This document shows positions 16,212-24,962 of a stretch of 64,000 nucleotides of DNA, in pieces. Numbering within the stretch: the first letter of the stretch is position 1; each line of letters starts with the position of its first letter. A program made the position numbers and the translations under genes. Origin of the DNA: CAVSKL01 sp963728475 [NCBI: Candidatus Eiseniibacteriota bacterium] (lineage in GTDB: Bacteria > Eisenbacteria > RBG-16-71-46 > JABDJR01); assembly GCA_963728475.1 (NCBI GenBank), contig CAVSKL010000002.1, positions 62,001 through 126,000 on the forward strand, given 5' to 3'. Below the pieces are notes generated by a model that was not told the origin of the DNA, made no database searches, and saw nothing but the letters and a program-made list of their open reading frames with translations.

Positions 16212-17035
16212 TCCCGCCCGCCGGCACCGGAGAGCCCGAACCGGTCGAACCCGCCGCCCTGGCCGGCCTCGCCGCCGGAGGCACCGCGAACGGCGGTCCC
16301 GTCGCGCTCTGCCTGGACTACGACGGCACTCTGGTCCCAATCGCCCCCACCGCGGACGAGGCGCGCGCGGACAAGGAACTCCGCTCCCTGCTCGCCGGGC
16401 TCGCCACCCTCCCCCGCATCCGGCTCGCGGTGGTGACCGGCCGGACGCTCGAGAGCCTGGACGAGGCCCTGGGCGAGGTGCCCGGAATCTGGCGCTTTGG
16501 CGTGCACGGCGGGGTGGGGCGGACGCCGGCGGGGGAGGACATTCCCGGCCTCTTCGCGCCCGGCTCCGAGGCCTCGGTGCGGCGGCTGGCCGCGGCCCTG
16601 GAGGGCGTGGCGTGGCCGCCGGGGGTGCGTCTCGAGAACAAGCGGCTGGCGCTCGGGCTCCACTACCGGAACGCTTCCGCCCACGATGCGGAGCGGGCGC
16701 TGGCGGTATTCCGGGAGCGCGCCGCCGCCGCCGCGCCCGGCGAACGGCTGGACCTGTTGTCCGGGAAGCAGATCCTGGAGGCCCGGCCGCGGGGCCTCGA
16801 CAAGGGGCGCGCGGTGCGATGGGTGCTCCGCCGGCTGGCTCCCGCCCGCGTGATCTACGTGGGGGACGACGTGACCGACGAGGACGGTTTCCGGGCCGCC
16901 TCCGGGCATGGATTCGGGGTGCTGGCCGCCCCGGAAGGCCGCCGGAGCGCCGCGCGGTGGCGTCTGGCCGGCCCCGGGGAGGTCCGGACCTTCCTCTCCG
17001 CCCTCGGGTTCAAGATTCGCGGGGACCGCCGATAA
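16208..17035 (+). CDS. otsB: Trehalose-6-phosphate phosphatase
   Basis: Encodes 275 residues of the HAD superfamily and removes phosphate from trehalose 6-phosphate. Motif I is CLDYDGTLVPI (nucleophile Asp), motif II lies in LAVVTGRT, the cap has GVHGGVG and LENKRLALGLHYRN, and motif IV is VGDDVTDEDGF. The first ~30 residues are a Pro/Gly/Glu-rich extension. The start is GTG within GTGA, overlapping otsA by four bases; no later start has a better site. OtsA-OtsB next to each other give a full two-step route. Confidence 0.94.
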   Translation: MIPPAGTGEPEPVEPAALAGLAAGGTANGGPVALCLDYDGTLVPIAPTADEARADKELRSLLAGLATLPRIRLAVVTGRTLESLDEALGEVPGIWRFGVHGGVGRTPAGEDIPGLFAPGSEASVRRLAAALEGVAWPPGVRLENKRLALGLHYRNASAHDAERALAVFRERAAAAAPGERLDLLSGKQILEARPRGLDKGRAVRWVLRRLAPARVIYVGDDVTDEDGFRAASGHGFGVLAAPEGRRSAARWRLAGPGEVRTFLSALGFKIRGDRR

Positions 17036-17042
17036 CCCCACC

Positions 17043-17705
17043 ATGAGCGGTGAACCCTTCGAGTTCGCGTCCGAGTCCTGGCTGGTGCGCTGGACCGGCC
17101 ACCGGGCGGACGATCTCAAGAGCTTCCTCAGCGGCCTGGAGAAGGTGAGCGGGTCCTCCATCTACTATCACTTCTACCAGAGCCTCTTCCGGCGGCACTT
17201 CACCACCGCCGACTACACCCACGATTTCGCCCGCTGGGCGCTGACCTCGCTCAACGCTCCGCCCCTGGCCGAGCGCCTGGCGGTGGTCGATCCGATCGGG
17301 ATCCGGTCCATCCGCGACGCCCGCGACCAGCTCCTCGCCCAGGTGAGGGCGTTTCTCGGCGAGGCGCGCTGGTTCAACCTCCGGGCGTCGGCCCCCTTCC
17401 ACTTCCTGGAGCAGGAGTCGTTCGTGATGCCCACCGGCCATCGCGCCTCCGGCCTCCGGGAGTTCCGGGACGGCCTGGCGCGGGTGGGCACCGCGTCGGT
17501 CTACTACCACCTGATCGAGGCCCGGCTCCGGCTGGAGCGCAACGACAACGACTTCTCCGCGTGGCTGGAGGGGGCCCTGGGCGAGCGCGAGCTGGCCGGG
17601 GCGGTGCGGCGGATCAACGTTCACCGCCGCTCCATCGACGTCACCCGGAAGCTGGTGATCGCGGAGGTGGAACGCCGCCTGGAGGGCGGGGAGGCGGCGG
17701 CATGA
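17043..17705 (+). CDS. DUF5752 family protein with two tandem homologous halves
   Basis: Encodes 220 residues, all-helical and cytoplasmic, with no catalytic motif I recognise. Its two halves are clearly related. Both have ES, then TGHRA, L-[KR]-x-F-x-x-GL, and an [IV]YYH motif, followed by a DF-[AS]-x-W segment and a charged helix ending in V. The family is met next to trehalose/GT4 genes, and here it sits between otsB and treT, overlapping treT by four bases. A role as a partner or regulator of trehalose synthesis is inferred from this position only. Confidence 0.8.
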   Translation: MSGEPFEFASESWLVRWTGHRADDLKSFLSGLEKVSGSSIYYHFYQSLFRRHFTTADYTHDFARWALTSLNAPPLAERLAVVDPIGIRSIRDARDQLLAQVRAFLGEARWFNLRASAPFHFLEQESFVMPTGHRASGLREFRDGLARVGTASVYYHLIEARLRLERNDNDFSAWLEGALGERELAGAVRRINVHRRSIDVTRKLVIAEVERRLEGGEAAA

Positions 17706-18985
17706 GCCCCGGCGCGCGCCCGTTTCCCCTTCCCCAACAACCCTCGGGGCCGACCCTCGACGCCTACATCCCGGTCCTGGGCGAGGCCGAGATCGAGGAG
17801 ATCCGGCGGATCGCCCGCGCGGTGGCCGGGGCCCGCATTCAGCACGTGAACAGCACCCGCGCCGGGGGCGGGGTGGCCGAGATCCTGGAGCGCCGGGTGC
17901 CGCTCGAGGTGGAGCTCGGGCTGGACGCCCGGTGGGACGTGCTCCGGGGAAACGGTCCCTTCTTCGAGGTGACCAAGACCTTCCACAATGCGCTCCACGG
18001 CGCCTCGGTGCGGGTGCTGCCGGAGCATCTGGAGATCTACAACCGCACCCTCGCCGGCAACCTCGACGTCATCCGGACCGACGCCGACGTGGTGGTGGCC
18101 CACGACACCCAGCCCGCGGGGCTGATCCGGGGGCGGGACCGGAACCGCGCCCGCTGGATCTGGCGCTGCCACGTGGACCTTTCCGAGGCCGACGTCACCG
18201 CCTGGGGGTTCGTGCGGGCCATGGTCGAGTCCTACGACGCCGCGGTGTTCCATCTCCCCGACTACACCAAGGACCTCATGGTGCCGCAGTACCTGGTGCC
18301 GCCGGCCATCGATCCCCTGAGCCCGAAGAACGAGGAGCTGGCCGGGGACGAGGTGCGGGCGGAGGTGGAGGGGCTGGGGATCGATCCCGATCTCCCCATC
18401 GTTCTCCAGGTGTCGCGCTTCGACCACCTCAAGGATCCGCTGGGGGTGATCGACGCGTTCGAGATGGCCTCGGGCTGGGAGCCGTCCCAGCTGGTCCTGG
18501 CCGGAGGCGGCGCCGACGACGATCCGGAGGGGGCCGAGGTGCTGGCCCGGGTGCGGGAGCGGGCGGCCGGGGTGCCGCACGTCCACGTGCTCTGCCTCCC
18601 CCCCGACAGCCACCGCGCCGTCAACGCGCTCCAGCGGGCGGCGCGGATCGTGGTGCAGAAGTCGGTGCGCGAGGGGTTCGGGCTGGTGGTGACCGAGGCG
18701 ATGTGGAAGCGGAAGCCGGTGATCGGGACCGCAGTGGGGGGGATCCGCCGGCAGATCCTCCACGGCATCACCGGGTTCCTCGTCCACGGGACCGAGGGCA
18801 TGGCGTACCGCATCCGGCAGCTCCTGGGCGATCCGGAGCTGGGGCGGGCGATGGGGGAGCGGGCGCGGGAGAACGTGCGGCTCAACTATCTCCTCCCCAC
18901 CAGCCTCAAGCAGTGGCTCCTGCTCTATGCCGCCGACCTGGGGGCGGGAGCGGGCATCACCCGGCTGAACGGCACCCTCCGCTGA
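17702..18985 (+). CDS. treT: Trehalose synthase, glycosyltransferring (GT4, TreT-like)
   Basis: Encodes 427 residues. It has the TreT-type N-terminal motif NSTRAGGGVAEIL and the matching WDVLRGNGPFFEVTK and HNALHG segments. VVAHDTQPAGL follows. The GT4 C-terminal nucleotide-sugar site shows VLQVSRFDHLKDP, VREGFGLVVTEAMWKRKPVIG and GGIRRQI. TreT joins glucose and NDP-glucose to trehalose in one reversible step. With OtsAB upstream, the operon therefore encodes two routes to the same sugar. It is the last gene of the operon and overlaps the DUF5752 gene. Confidence 0.9.
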   Translation: MSPGARPFPLPQQPSGPTLDAYIPVLGEAEIEEIRRIARAVAGARIQHVNSTRAGGGVAEILERRVPLEVELGLDARWDVLRGNGPFFEVTKTFHNALHGASVRVLPEHLEIYNRTLAGNLDVIRTDADVVVAHDTQPAGLIRGRDRNRARWIWRCHVDLSEADVTAWGFVRAMVESYDAAVFHLPDYTKDLMVPQYLVPPAIDPLSPKNEELAGDEVRAEVEGLGIDPDLPIVLQVSRFDHLKDPLGVIDAFEMASGWEPSQLVLAGGGADDDPEGAEVLARVRERAAGVPHVHVLCLPPDSHRAVNALQRAARIVVQKSVREGFGLVVTEAMWKRKPVIGTAVGGIRRQILHGITGFLVHGTEGMAYRIRQLLGDPELGRAMGERARENVRLNYLLPTSLKQWLLLYAADLGAGAGITRLNGTLR

Positions 18986-18996
18986 TCCCTGGGCTC

Positions 18997-19005
18997 TGAT
19001 ATAAT
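18997..19005 (+). promoter_or_regulatory. Extended consensus -10 promoter
   Basis: TGATATAAT contains a perfect TATAAT (19000-19005) with the extended TGN. It lies just past treT and 72 bases upstream of the TTG start of the frameshifted methyltransferase gene. It shows where that gene's transcript begins. Confidence 0.6.
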
Positions 19006-19076
19006 CCGCCGCCCGAAACGCGGTTAGCGGATCAGGATCCTCCGCATCCGGTGGCCGCCGGCACGGAGGCACGGCA

Positions 19077-19247
19077 TTGATCCTCTCGCCCCGAAACTTC
19101 CGCCGGGCGTTCCGGCTCCTGCGCGACCAGGGCCCGCGGGCGGTGGCGAGCCGGGCCGGCCATCAGCTGCGGAGCTGGCGCTACATGAAGCGGGCCCGGC
19201 ATCCCTTTCTGGCCTCCCCCCCATCGCCGAGGAGCTGCTGGGCATGA
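19077..19247 (+). pseudogene. 5' part of methyltransferase gene, cut off by a frameshift
   Basis: The TTG at 19077 has GGAGG seven bases upstream and a strong promoter 72 bases upstream. It opens a basic 56-residue frame (MILSPRNFRRAFRLLRDQG...) that stops at 19247. Adding one C to the seven-C run at 19216-19222 joins it in frame to the next CDS and gives one 336-residue protein reading through ASPPIAEELLGMTSPEEQ. So the true gene is probably 19077-20086. Confidence 0.65.
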
Positions 19248-20086
19248 CCTCGCCCGAGGAGCAGGCCTACCTCCGGTGGTACGCCCGCGACGCCTACCGC
19301 GGCGAGGGCGAGATCGTGGACCTGGGGTGCTGGATGGGCTCCTCCACCGTCCCCCTGGCCCTGGGCCTGACCGACAATCCCCGGGTAGCCGGCAAGGGGA
19401 AGCGCATCCACGCCTACGACATCTTCACCTGGGAGGACTGGATGGAGTGGACGGTGGTGGGGAGCCCGGTGGCCGGGCGCTACCGACCCGGGGACTCCTT
19501 CCTGGACGAGTACCTCCGGCGTACCGCCCGCTGGGAGCCCCTGATCGAGACCGTGCCCGGCGACCTCACCCGGCAGGGTTGGGAAAGCGGGCGGCCGGTC
19601 GAGTTCCTGTTCAACGACGCCGGCAAGAGCGAGGCCCTGGCCGCGGCCATCCTGCGGAACTTCTATCCCTTTCTCATACCCGGAAAATCGTTGGTCGTGG
19701 AGCAGGATTTCGCCCACTACTATACCTCGTGGGTGCATCTCGTCCGCTACCGGCTCCGGGAGTGGTTCGAGCCGGTGTTCCACGTGCCCTTCTCGGGCTC
19801 CGCGGTCTTCCGCACCACCGGGGCGGTGCCGCCGGGGATCCTGGAGGCGGACGCCCCGCTCGCCTCCTTCTCCGAGGACGACATCGAGGCCGCCTTCGCC
19901 GACTCGCTGGCCCTGGTGGGCGAGGAGATGAAGCCCAACGTGCTGGCCGCCCGGGTGATGGTTTGGCTCCATCTCGGCGACCCCGGGCGGGCCCGCCGGG
20001 AACTCTCCCGGGTGCATCAGGAGGGTTACGGGGGCCTGGACCTGATCAAGGTCGAGCAGGAGATCGAGGCCGCCCTCCGCCGCTGA
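19244..20086 (+). CDS. Class I SAM-dependent methyltransferase-like protein
   Basis: The intact frame gives 280 residues. The N-terminal glycine loop DLGCWMGSSTVPLALGL fits SAM-binding motif I. HAYDIFTWEDW matches the acidic end of strand 2, and LFNDAGKSE and SLVVEQDF follow. The pattern resembles TylF/macrocin-type O-methyltransferases or methyltransferases associated with glycan genes, but the substrate is unknown. Its ATG at 19244 is internal to a longer gene; the first ~56 residues are in another frame owing to a one-base loss in a C-run. The C terminus is rich in charged helices. Confidence 0.7.
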   Translation: MTSPEEQAYLRWYARDAYRGEGEIVDLGCWMGSSTVPLALGLTDNPRVAGKGKRIHAYDIFTWEDWMEWTVVGSPVAGRYRPGDSFLDEYLRRTARWEPLIETVPGDLTRQGWESGRPVEFLFNDAGKSEALAAAILRNFYPFLIPGKSLVVEQDFAHYYTSWVHLVRYRLREWFEPVFHVPFSGSAVFRTTGAVPPGILEADAPLASFSEDDIEAAFADSLALVGEEMKPNVLAARVMVWLHLGDPGRARRELSRVHQEGYGGLDLIKVEQEIEAALRR

Positions 20087-20268
20087 CCTTCCCCGGCCGG
20101 GCGGACCGGGGGCCGTATGTGCGCGGCCCGCCCCCGGTCCGGTATCATGCGCCCGGGACGGGCGCCGCCGCCGCGGGGCCCGTCACCTCCGGCTCCGGAC
20201 CGCGGGGAGGTCCGGGGGCCGGAGACCGGTGCCGCTGGAACGGACGGAGGCCGCAGGGAGGACCGGGC

Positions 20269-21498
20269 ATGAGACCGTGGACGACGGCGATCCTGGGAGT
20301 CGCGGTGGTTCTGGCCGGGTGCGGGGACCGGCACATGCCCTCGAAGCCGGCGCCGCCCCCCACGGTGACGGTGGAGCCGGCCTCGGTCCGGGTGACGGCG
20401 GGGGGGACGCTGCGTTTTGCCGCGACGGTCAGCGGGGCCGCGGACACCACGGTGACGTGGTCGGTGGACGAAGGGGCGGCCCGGGGGACGGTGGACTCCA
20501 CCGGCCTCTACACCGCGCCCCTGGACGTGGCGGACTCCACCCTCGCCACCGTCCGCGCCACCAGCCGCGCCGACACCTCGGCCGGGGGGACGGCGGCGGT
20601 GACGTTGCTTCCGGTGGTCCTTCCCGTGGCCGACCTGGTCCCGCTTCCCGCGGGCGCGTTCATCATGGGGAGCACAGAGGACTTCGGCGCCCTCCCCCGC
20701 AAGCGCGTCACCCTCACCCATGGGTTCCTTCTGGGGAGCACCGAGGTCACCAACGACCAGTACCTGGCCGCGCTCAACTGGGCCTACCGGCGGGGCTACG
20801 TGGCGGTGTCGCGGGACCGCATCTACGACCGGATGGACGGGAACACCGGGACGGAGGCGGCGCTGGTGGTCATGCTCGTGAGCGAGATGGAGTTCACCGG
20901 CGACGGGTTCTCGTTGCGGGACTACGGCCGCGGGATGAACCCGGACCATCCCGTACTCGGCGTTACCTGGTATGGCGCCGCCGCCTACTGCGACTGGTTG
21001 AGCCTCTGGCAGGGCCTTCCCCGCGCCTACGACCACGCCACCTGGGTCTGTAACCGGGGGAGTCCCTACACCGCCGCCGGCTATCGCCTTCCCACCGACG
21101 CGGAGTGGGAGTACGCGGCCCAGTACGACGACGGCCGCCGCTACCCCTGGGGGAGCGATCCCCCGAGCCACGACCTGGCCAACTACGGGGGCGAAGTGGG
21201 GTGGACGTCGGCGGTGGGGAGCTATCCGCCGGAGAAGGTGATCGCCGGACACGCCCTCTACGACATGGCGGGAAACGTGCGGGAGCCGTGCAACGACTGG
21301 AGCTCGCGGGACGCCCCCGCCTCCCGGGACCCGGTGGGGCCGGACACCGGCACGCAGAAGGTGCTGCGGGGCGGGTCCTGGGACATCACCAGCCTGAACC
21401 CCGAGCTTTACCTGCCGTGCGCGACGCGGCACGGAGCCGGCACCGATGGCGGCGCACTCCAGAGAGGGCTTCGCATCGCCCGTACCGTAAACCCCTGA
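20269..21498 (+). CDS. Lipoprotein with Ig-like and SUMF1/FGE-like domains
   Basis: Encodes 409 residues. The lipobox LAGC is at residues ~15-18 (start ATG at 20269 with GGGAGGA upstream). Residues ~30-125 form a BIG2-like Ig domain (VTVEPASVRVTAGGTLRF, DSTGLYTAP). Residues ~130-409 are a formylglycine-generating-enzyme-type domain with FIMGSTEDFG, EVTNDQYLAAL, YRLPTDAEWEYAAQY, YDMAGNVREPCNDW and KVLRGGSWD. The cysteines that make formylglycine in true FGE normally follow the RGGS motif and are absent here (DITSLN instead). It is therefore likely a non-FGE member with a binding or other role at the cell surface. Confidence 0.88.
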   Translation: MRPWTTAILGVAVVLAGCGDRHMPSKPAPPPTVTVEPASVRVTAGGTLRFAATVSGAADTTVTWSVDEGAARGTVDSTGLYTAPLDVADSTLATVRATSRADTSAGGTAAVTLLPVVLPVADLVPLPAGAFIMGSTEDFGALPRKRVTLTHGFLLGSTEVTNDQYLAALNWAYRRGYVAVSRDRIYDRMDGNTGTEAALVVMLVSEMEFTGDGFSLRDYGRGMNPDHPVLGVTWYGAAAYCDWLSLWQGLPRAYDHATWVCNRGSPYTAAGYRLPTDAEWEYAAQYDDGRRYPWGSDPPSHDLANYGGEVGWTSAVGSYPPEKVIAGHALYDMAGNVREPCNDWSSRDAPASRDPVGPDTGTQKVLRGGSWDITSLNPELYLPCATRHGAGTDGGALQRGLRIARTVNP

Positions 21499-21573
21499 CC
21501 GCCCCAGCGGCCCCGGCCGGACCCGTTTCGCGGGGTGCGGCGACGGGACGGGGTATGTCCTCCCGCGGGGCCG

Positions 21574-21582
21574 TGCTAGACT
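21574..21582 (+). promoter_or_regulatory. Extended -10 promoter of the PP2C phosphatase gene
   Basis: TGCTAGACT is an extended -10 ending 52 bases before the GTG start at 21635. The same TGC-TA-N3-T form recurs before several other genes in the window. Confidence 0.5.
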
Positions 21583-21634
21583 GCCGCCGCCTCGTTCCTC
21601 CCCCGGCGACCGGACCCTTTCCTGGAGGCCGCAC

Positions 21635-22846
21635 GTGTTCCAACCCAAGCACTTCTACCGGGAGCTCGAACTCCTGCTCCAGGAGCGTCGCGGCCGGCCT
21701 CTCTCCGGCCCCTGGTTCTCGCGGTTGGTGGACGAGACCGTGGCCCACTTCGGCGAGGAGCTCCGGATCGACAGCGGCCGGCTCTACGAGGAGGACGACG
21801 ATGGGTTCCGCCTGGTGCACGGCATCGGATCGCGCGATCCCAAGGCGGTGGGGCTGGCCATTCCCGACGACTACGAGCCGCTTCGCCTGGTGCTGGAGCA
21901 CCGGGTCTTCATCTTCGATCAGACCGTCGCGGGGCAGTCGCCGGAGCTGGAAGGGCGGCTGGGCGGGCCCGAGTCCGCGGCGCTCACCGTGAACAGCGTC
22001 CCCCGGCGGATCCTGGCCTTCGGGCTCCTCCCCGGCTGGCAGCGCGACGATCTCGATTTCGCCCTCCACACCGTCCGGAACGCCATCGACCTCCAGCTCA
22101 CCGTGCAGGGGCTGCAGATGGACATCGCCCAGGCCGCGGAGATCCAGCAGGCGCTTCTCCCCGAGGCCGCCCCCGGCTTTTCCGGCTTCGACATCGCCGC
22201 CCGGTCCATCCCCGCCGAACAGGTGGGAGGCGACTTCTACGACTTCATCCCCTATGAGGACCGGTCCATGGTGCTGGCGGTGGGCGACGCCAGCGGCCAC
22301 GGGCTGGGGGCGGCGCTCCTGGCCCGGGACACCGTGACCGGCATGCGCATGGGGGCGGAGCGGTCGTTGCGGATCGCCGAGGTGGTTCGCCGGCTGAACC
22401 GGGTGATCTCCCGGAGCGCGCTCTCCTCGAGGTTCGTCTCGCTCTTCTACGCCGACCTGGATGTGAGCGGCGACCTGGTCTATGTCAACGCCGGCCACCC
22501 GGCGCCGTGGCTGATCGGGGAGCGCGGGGTGCGGCGGCTGGAGACCGGGGGAACCATCCTCGGCCCCATCCGGGACCAGCACTATCGCCGGAGCTGGGCC
22601 CGCATGCGGACCGGGGACCTCCTGGTGGTGGTGACCGACGGGTTCCTGGAGCGCGCCGATGGCGCCGGGGCCATGTTCGACGACCGGGGGGTGGAGGCGG
22701 TGCTCCGGGAAGCGCGTGGCCGGAACGCGGCCGAGATCCTCGATGCCCTGTTCGCGGCCGCCCTCGAGTTCGGCGGCGGGAGCCCGTGGGAGGACGACAT
22801 CACCGCCATGGTGGTGCGGAGAACTTCCGCGGACGGACGGAGCTGA
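21635..22846 (+). CDS. RsbU/SpoIIE-type PP2C serine phosphatase with N-terminal sensor
   Basis: Encodes 403 residues, starting at GTG after a CTGGAGG site. Residues ~1-155 form a GAF-like sensor. A linker helix follows with MDIAQAAEIQQALLP, the hallmark helix before the phosphatase domain. The SpoIIE domain carries AEQVGGDFYDFI and LAVGDASGHGLGAALLA (metal-binding Asp residues), VNAGHPAPWLI, VVTDGFLERAD and a terminal WEDDITAMVV. Such enzymes dephosphorylate anti-sigma-factor antagonists in partner-switching stress control. No antagonist or anti-sigma kinase gene is next to it. Confidence 0.92.
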   Translation: MFQPKHFYRELELLLQERRGRPLSGPWFSRLVDETVAHFGEELRIDSGRLYEEDDDGFRLVHGIGSRDPKAVGLAIPDDYEPLRLVLEHRVFIFDQTVAGQSPELEGRLGGPESAALTVNSVPRRILAFGLLPGWQRDDLDFALHTVRNAIDLQLTVQGLQMDIAQAAEIQQALLPEAAPGFSGFDIAARSIPAEQVGGDFYDFIPYEDRSMVLAVGDASGHGLGAALLARDTVTGMRMGAERSLRIAEVVRRLNRVISRSALSSRFVSLFYADLDVSGDLVYVNAGHPAPWLIGERGVRRLETGGTILGPIRDQHYRRSWARMRTGDLLVVVTDGFLERADGAGAMFDDRGVEAVLREARGRNAAEILDALFAAALEFGGGSPWEDDITAMVVRRTSADGRS

Positions 22847-22861
22847 GAGGGTTCCGTCCCG

Positions 22862-24949
22862 TCAGGAGAACTTCCACGGCACCGCCACCAGGGTGACCGC
22901 GTGCGCCCGGTCGGTGAGCCCCCACGCCGCATTTAGGCGCAGGGTGGCGAGTCCCCCGGGGCCACCGAGCCGGAGCCCCACTCCGGCGTCGACCCGCCCC
23001 CGGGGATCCCCGCCGGTGAGGGGCGAGTTCCAGGCCCGGGCCGCATCCACGAACCCGGCCACGCCGGCCCGGAGGGGGAGCCGGGGGAGCGCCCACCACG
23101 TGGCCTCGAGGCCGCCCCCGAGAAGCCGCCGGCCGAAGACGGAGCCCTCCAGAATCCCGCCCCGGAGGAGCGGATGCGCGCGAAGGAGCGGGCGCCGCGC
23201 CTGGCCTACCCCGGCGCCGGGGACCAGGGCGAGGGGAGCGCGGCCACCGGCGGATTCGAGGGCGCCCCGGGCCCGCAGGTCGAACCGCGCCGAGGCGGGG
23301 AGAGGCGACCAACCAAACCCTGTGCGCGCCGCCGTGAACCCCGGCCCGGGAAACCAGGTCTCGACCGCGGCAAACGCTCGGAGCCGGTCGCCGGGGGAGG
23401 CCGCCTCCACCCGGAGCCCCGCGGCGGCCCGGTCCTCGGAGGGGTCCCAGTGGTCGTAGGCGAGCGATCCGCCGAGACGGACCGCCCCCGACAGCCATTC
23501 GGACCACGCCGCCGACGCGCGCCGGCGGGTTTCCACCACGCGCCCGGCGGCGGGGCCTCGATAGGTCTCGCTCTCGCGGAACCCCTCCACGGTGATCAGA
23601 CCGTGGAGTCCCCGCGGCGCGGGGGCGGTGGCGCGCAGCCCGAGGAGCGGACGCTCCCGGCTCCACCTCCAGGCGCCGTCCAGGCGCGCCCCGTTCCCGG
23701 TGGGGCCGGTAAGGGCCAGCCGGAGCTCCCGCGCCCCGGCCGCGTGCGCGGCGATTCCCAGCGCTTCCCAGGGGCCGCCCAGGAGCACCGGCCGCTCCAC
23801 CACCGCGGCCTCGACCTGCGCCCCGCCCCGGCCGGGGCGGTAGCGGACCGCCCCCGCCGCCACCGTGGGAAACGCGTCCAGGCGCCGCTCGGTGCGCCGG
23901 AGCCGCGACGGGGTGAGGAGGGACTCCGGAGCGAGTCCCAGGTAATGGATGAGCACGGGGTAGCGGGTGCGGTGGAGCCCCCGCACGCTCACCAGGTCCA
24001 CCCGAGGCTCCCCGACCGCGTTCCAGGCGGCGAGCGCGGCTTCGGGCTCGTCCGCCATGAATCGCGCGGCGGCGAGAAGCTTCCACGCCAGGGTGTCGCC
24101 GGGGGCGCGGGCCACCGCCTCCCCGGCCAACCGGGCGGCGGCCGGCCAGCGCGCCTGTTGAAACCGGAGCCCGGCCAGTTCCGTCCAGGGGCGGGAAGCC
24201 CGGGGGCAGAGGTCCCGGGCCCGGACGAGGAGGCTCTCCGCCCGGGCGGGGTTCCCGGCCTGGGCCTGAAGCACCCCGGCGTCGACGAGCGAGTCGCAGG
24301 GCGCGGGCGCCGCCGCGGGAGCCCCGACCGGAGGCGGTTCGGACGGTTCCGCGCCGGGCGCGGGGGTGACGACCAGGGCCCAGTACTCCGCCGCTTTCCA
24401 GTCGGCCAAGAACGCCGCGGCGTCCCGTTTCCGGCCGGGGCCCACTGCGGGGTCGTGATAGCGGATCCCGTCCGGCCCCAGGCCGGTCACCACCACGTAG
24501 TGGTAGCGGCCGGGTCGGACGCGCACGAGCGCGATCACCGGGCGCCCGCGGGAGATCTGCTCGCGAAGCCCGGCCAGGGTTCCGGAGAACGCGGCCGCGC
24601 GCCAGCCGGGACCGCGGGCGGCCTCGGCCAGATCCCCGGCGCGGATGCCTCCGGCCCCCGGGACGACCAGATCGCGGTAGTCCGCGGCCTGGACGCCGGT
24701 CGCGCCCCAGTACCGGAGCACCATGGCCAGCGCCGCCCCCCCGCAAAGTTCCGGGCCCTGCGACACGAAGGGGACGTCGCGCGGGAGGGAAACCTCGACC
24801 GCCGCCCCGGGGTCGCGGAGGGCCCCGCCCGCCGGAAATGCCGCGCCTGCCGAAGGCGCCCCGTCCGCCGAAGGCACCGCGCCCGCCCCGCCGGCGAGGG
24901 CGGCGATCACCGCCGCCGCAAGGGCGGAGCGGGCGGGGCAGCGCCTCAA
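22862..24949 (-). CDS. C39-like cysteine peptidase (PA2778-like) fused to TPR and outer-membrane-like region
   Basis: Encodes 695 residues with a signal peptide, starting at TTG 24949 with GGGAG upstream. Residues ~50-195 are a C39-like papain-fold domain: VSQGPELCGGAALAMVLRYWG (Gln/Cys), YHYVVVTGL (His) and YHDPAVG (Asp). Residues ~220-310 hold TPR-type helices (AGNPARAESLLVRARDLCP). Residues ~350-695 are a run of amphipathic strands with many Arg/aromatic alternations, ending WKFS, as in an outer-membrane barrel. Homologous PA2778-type proteins usually end after the TPR region, so the C-terminal third is unusual. The gene follows a PA2779-like gene by 13 bases, the pairing expected for PA2778. 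Confidence 0.8.
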   Translation of the reverse strand: MRRCPARSALAAAVIAALAGGAGAVPSADGAPSAGAAFPAGGALRDPGAAVEVSLPRDVPFVSQGPELCGGAALAMVLRYWGATGVQAADYRDLVVPGAGGIRAGDLAEAARGPGWRAAAFSGTLAGLREQISRGRPVIALVRVRPGRYHYVVVTGLGPDGIRYHDPAVGPGRKRDAAAFLADWKAAEYWALVVTPAPGAEPSEPPPVGAPAAAPAPCDSLVDAGVLQAQAGNPARAESLLVRARDLCPRASRPWTELAGLRFQQARWPAAARLAGEAVARAPGDTLAWKLLAAARFMADEPEAALAAWNAVGEPRVDLVSVRGLHRTRYPVLIHYLGLAPESLLTPSRLRRTERRLDAFPTVAAGAVRYRPGRGGAQVEAAVVERPVLLGGPWEALGIAAHAAGARELRLALTGPTGNGARLDGAWRWSRERPLLGLRATAPAPRGLHGLITVEGFRESETYRGPAAGRVVETRRRASAAWSEWLSGAVRLGGSLAYDHWDPSEDRAAAGLRVEAASPGDRLRAFAAVETWFPGPGFTAARTGFGWSPLPASARFDLRARGALESAGGRAPLALVPGAGVGQARRPLLRAHPLLRGGILEGSVFGRRLLGGGLEATWWALPRLPLRAGVAGFVDAARAWNSPLTGGDPRGRVDAGVGLRLGGPGGLATLRLNAAWGLTDRAHAVTLVAVPWKFS

Positions 24950-24962
24950 CGTCGCTCCCGGA

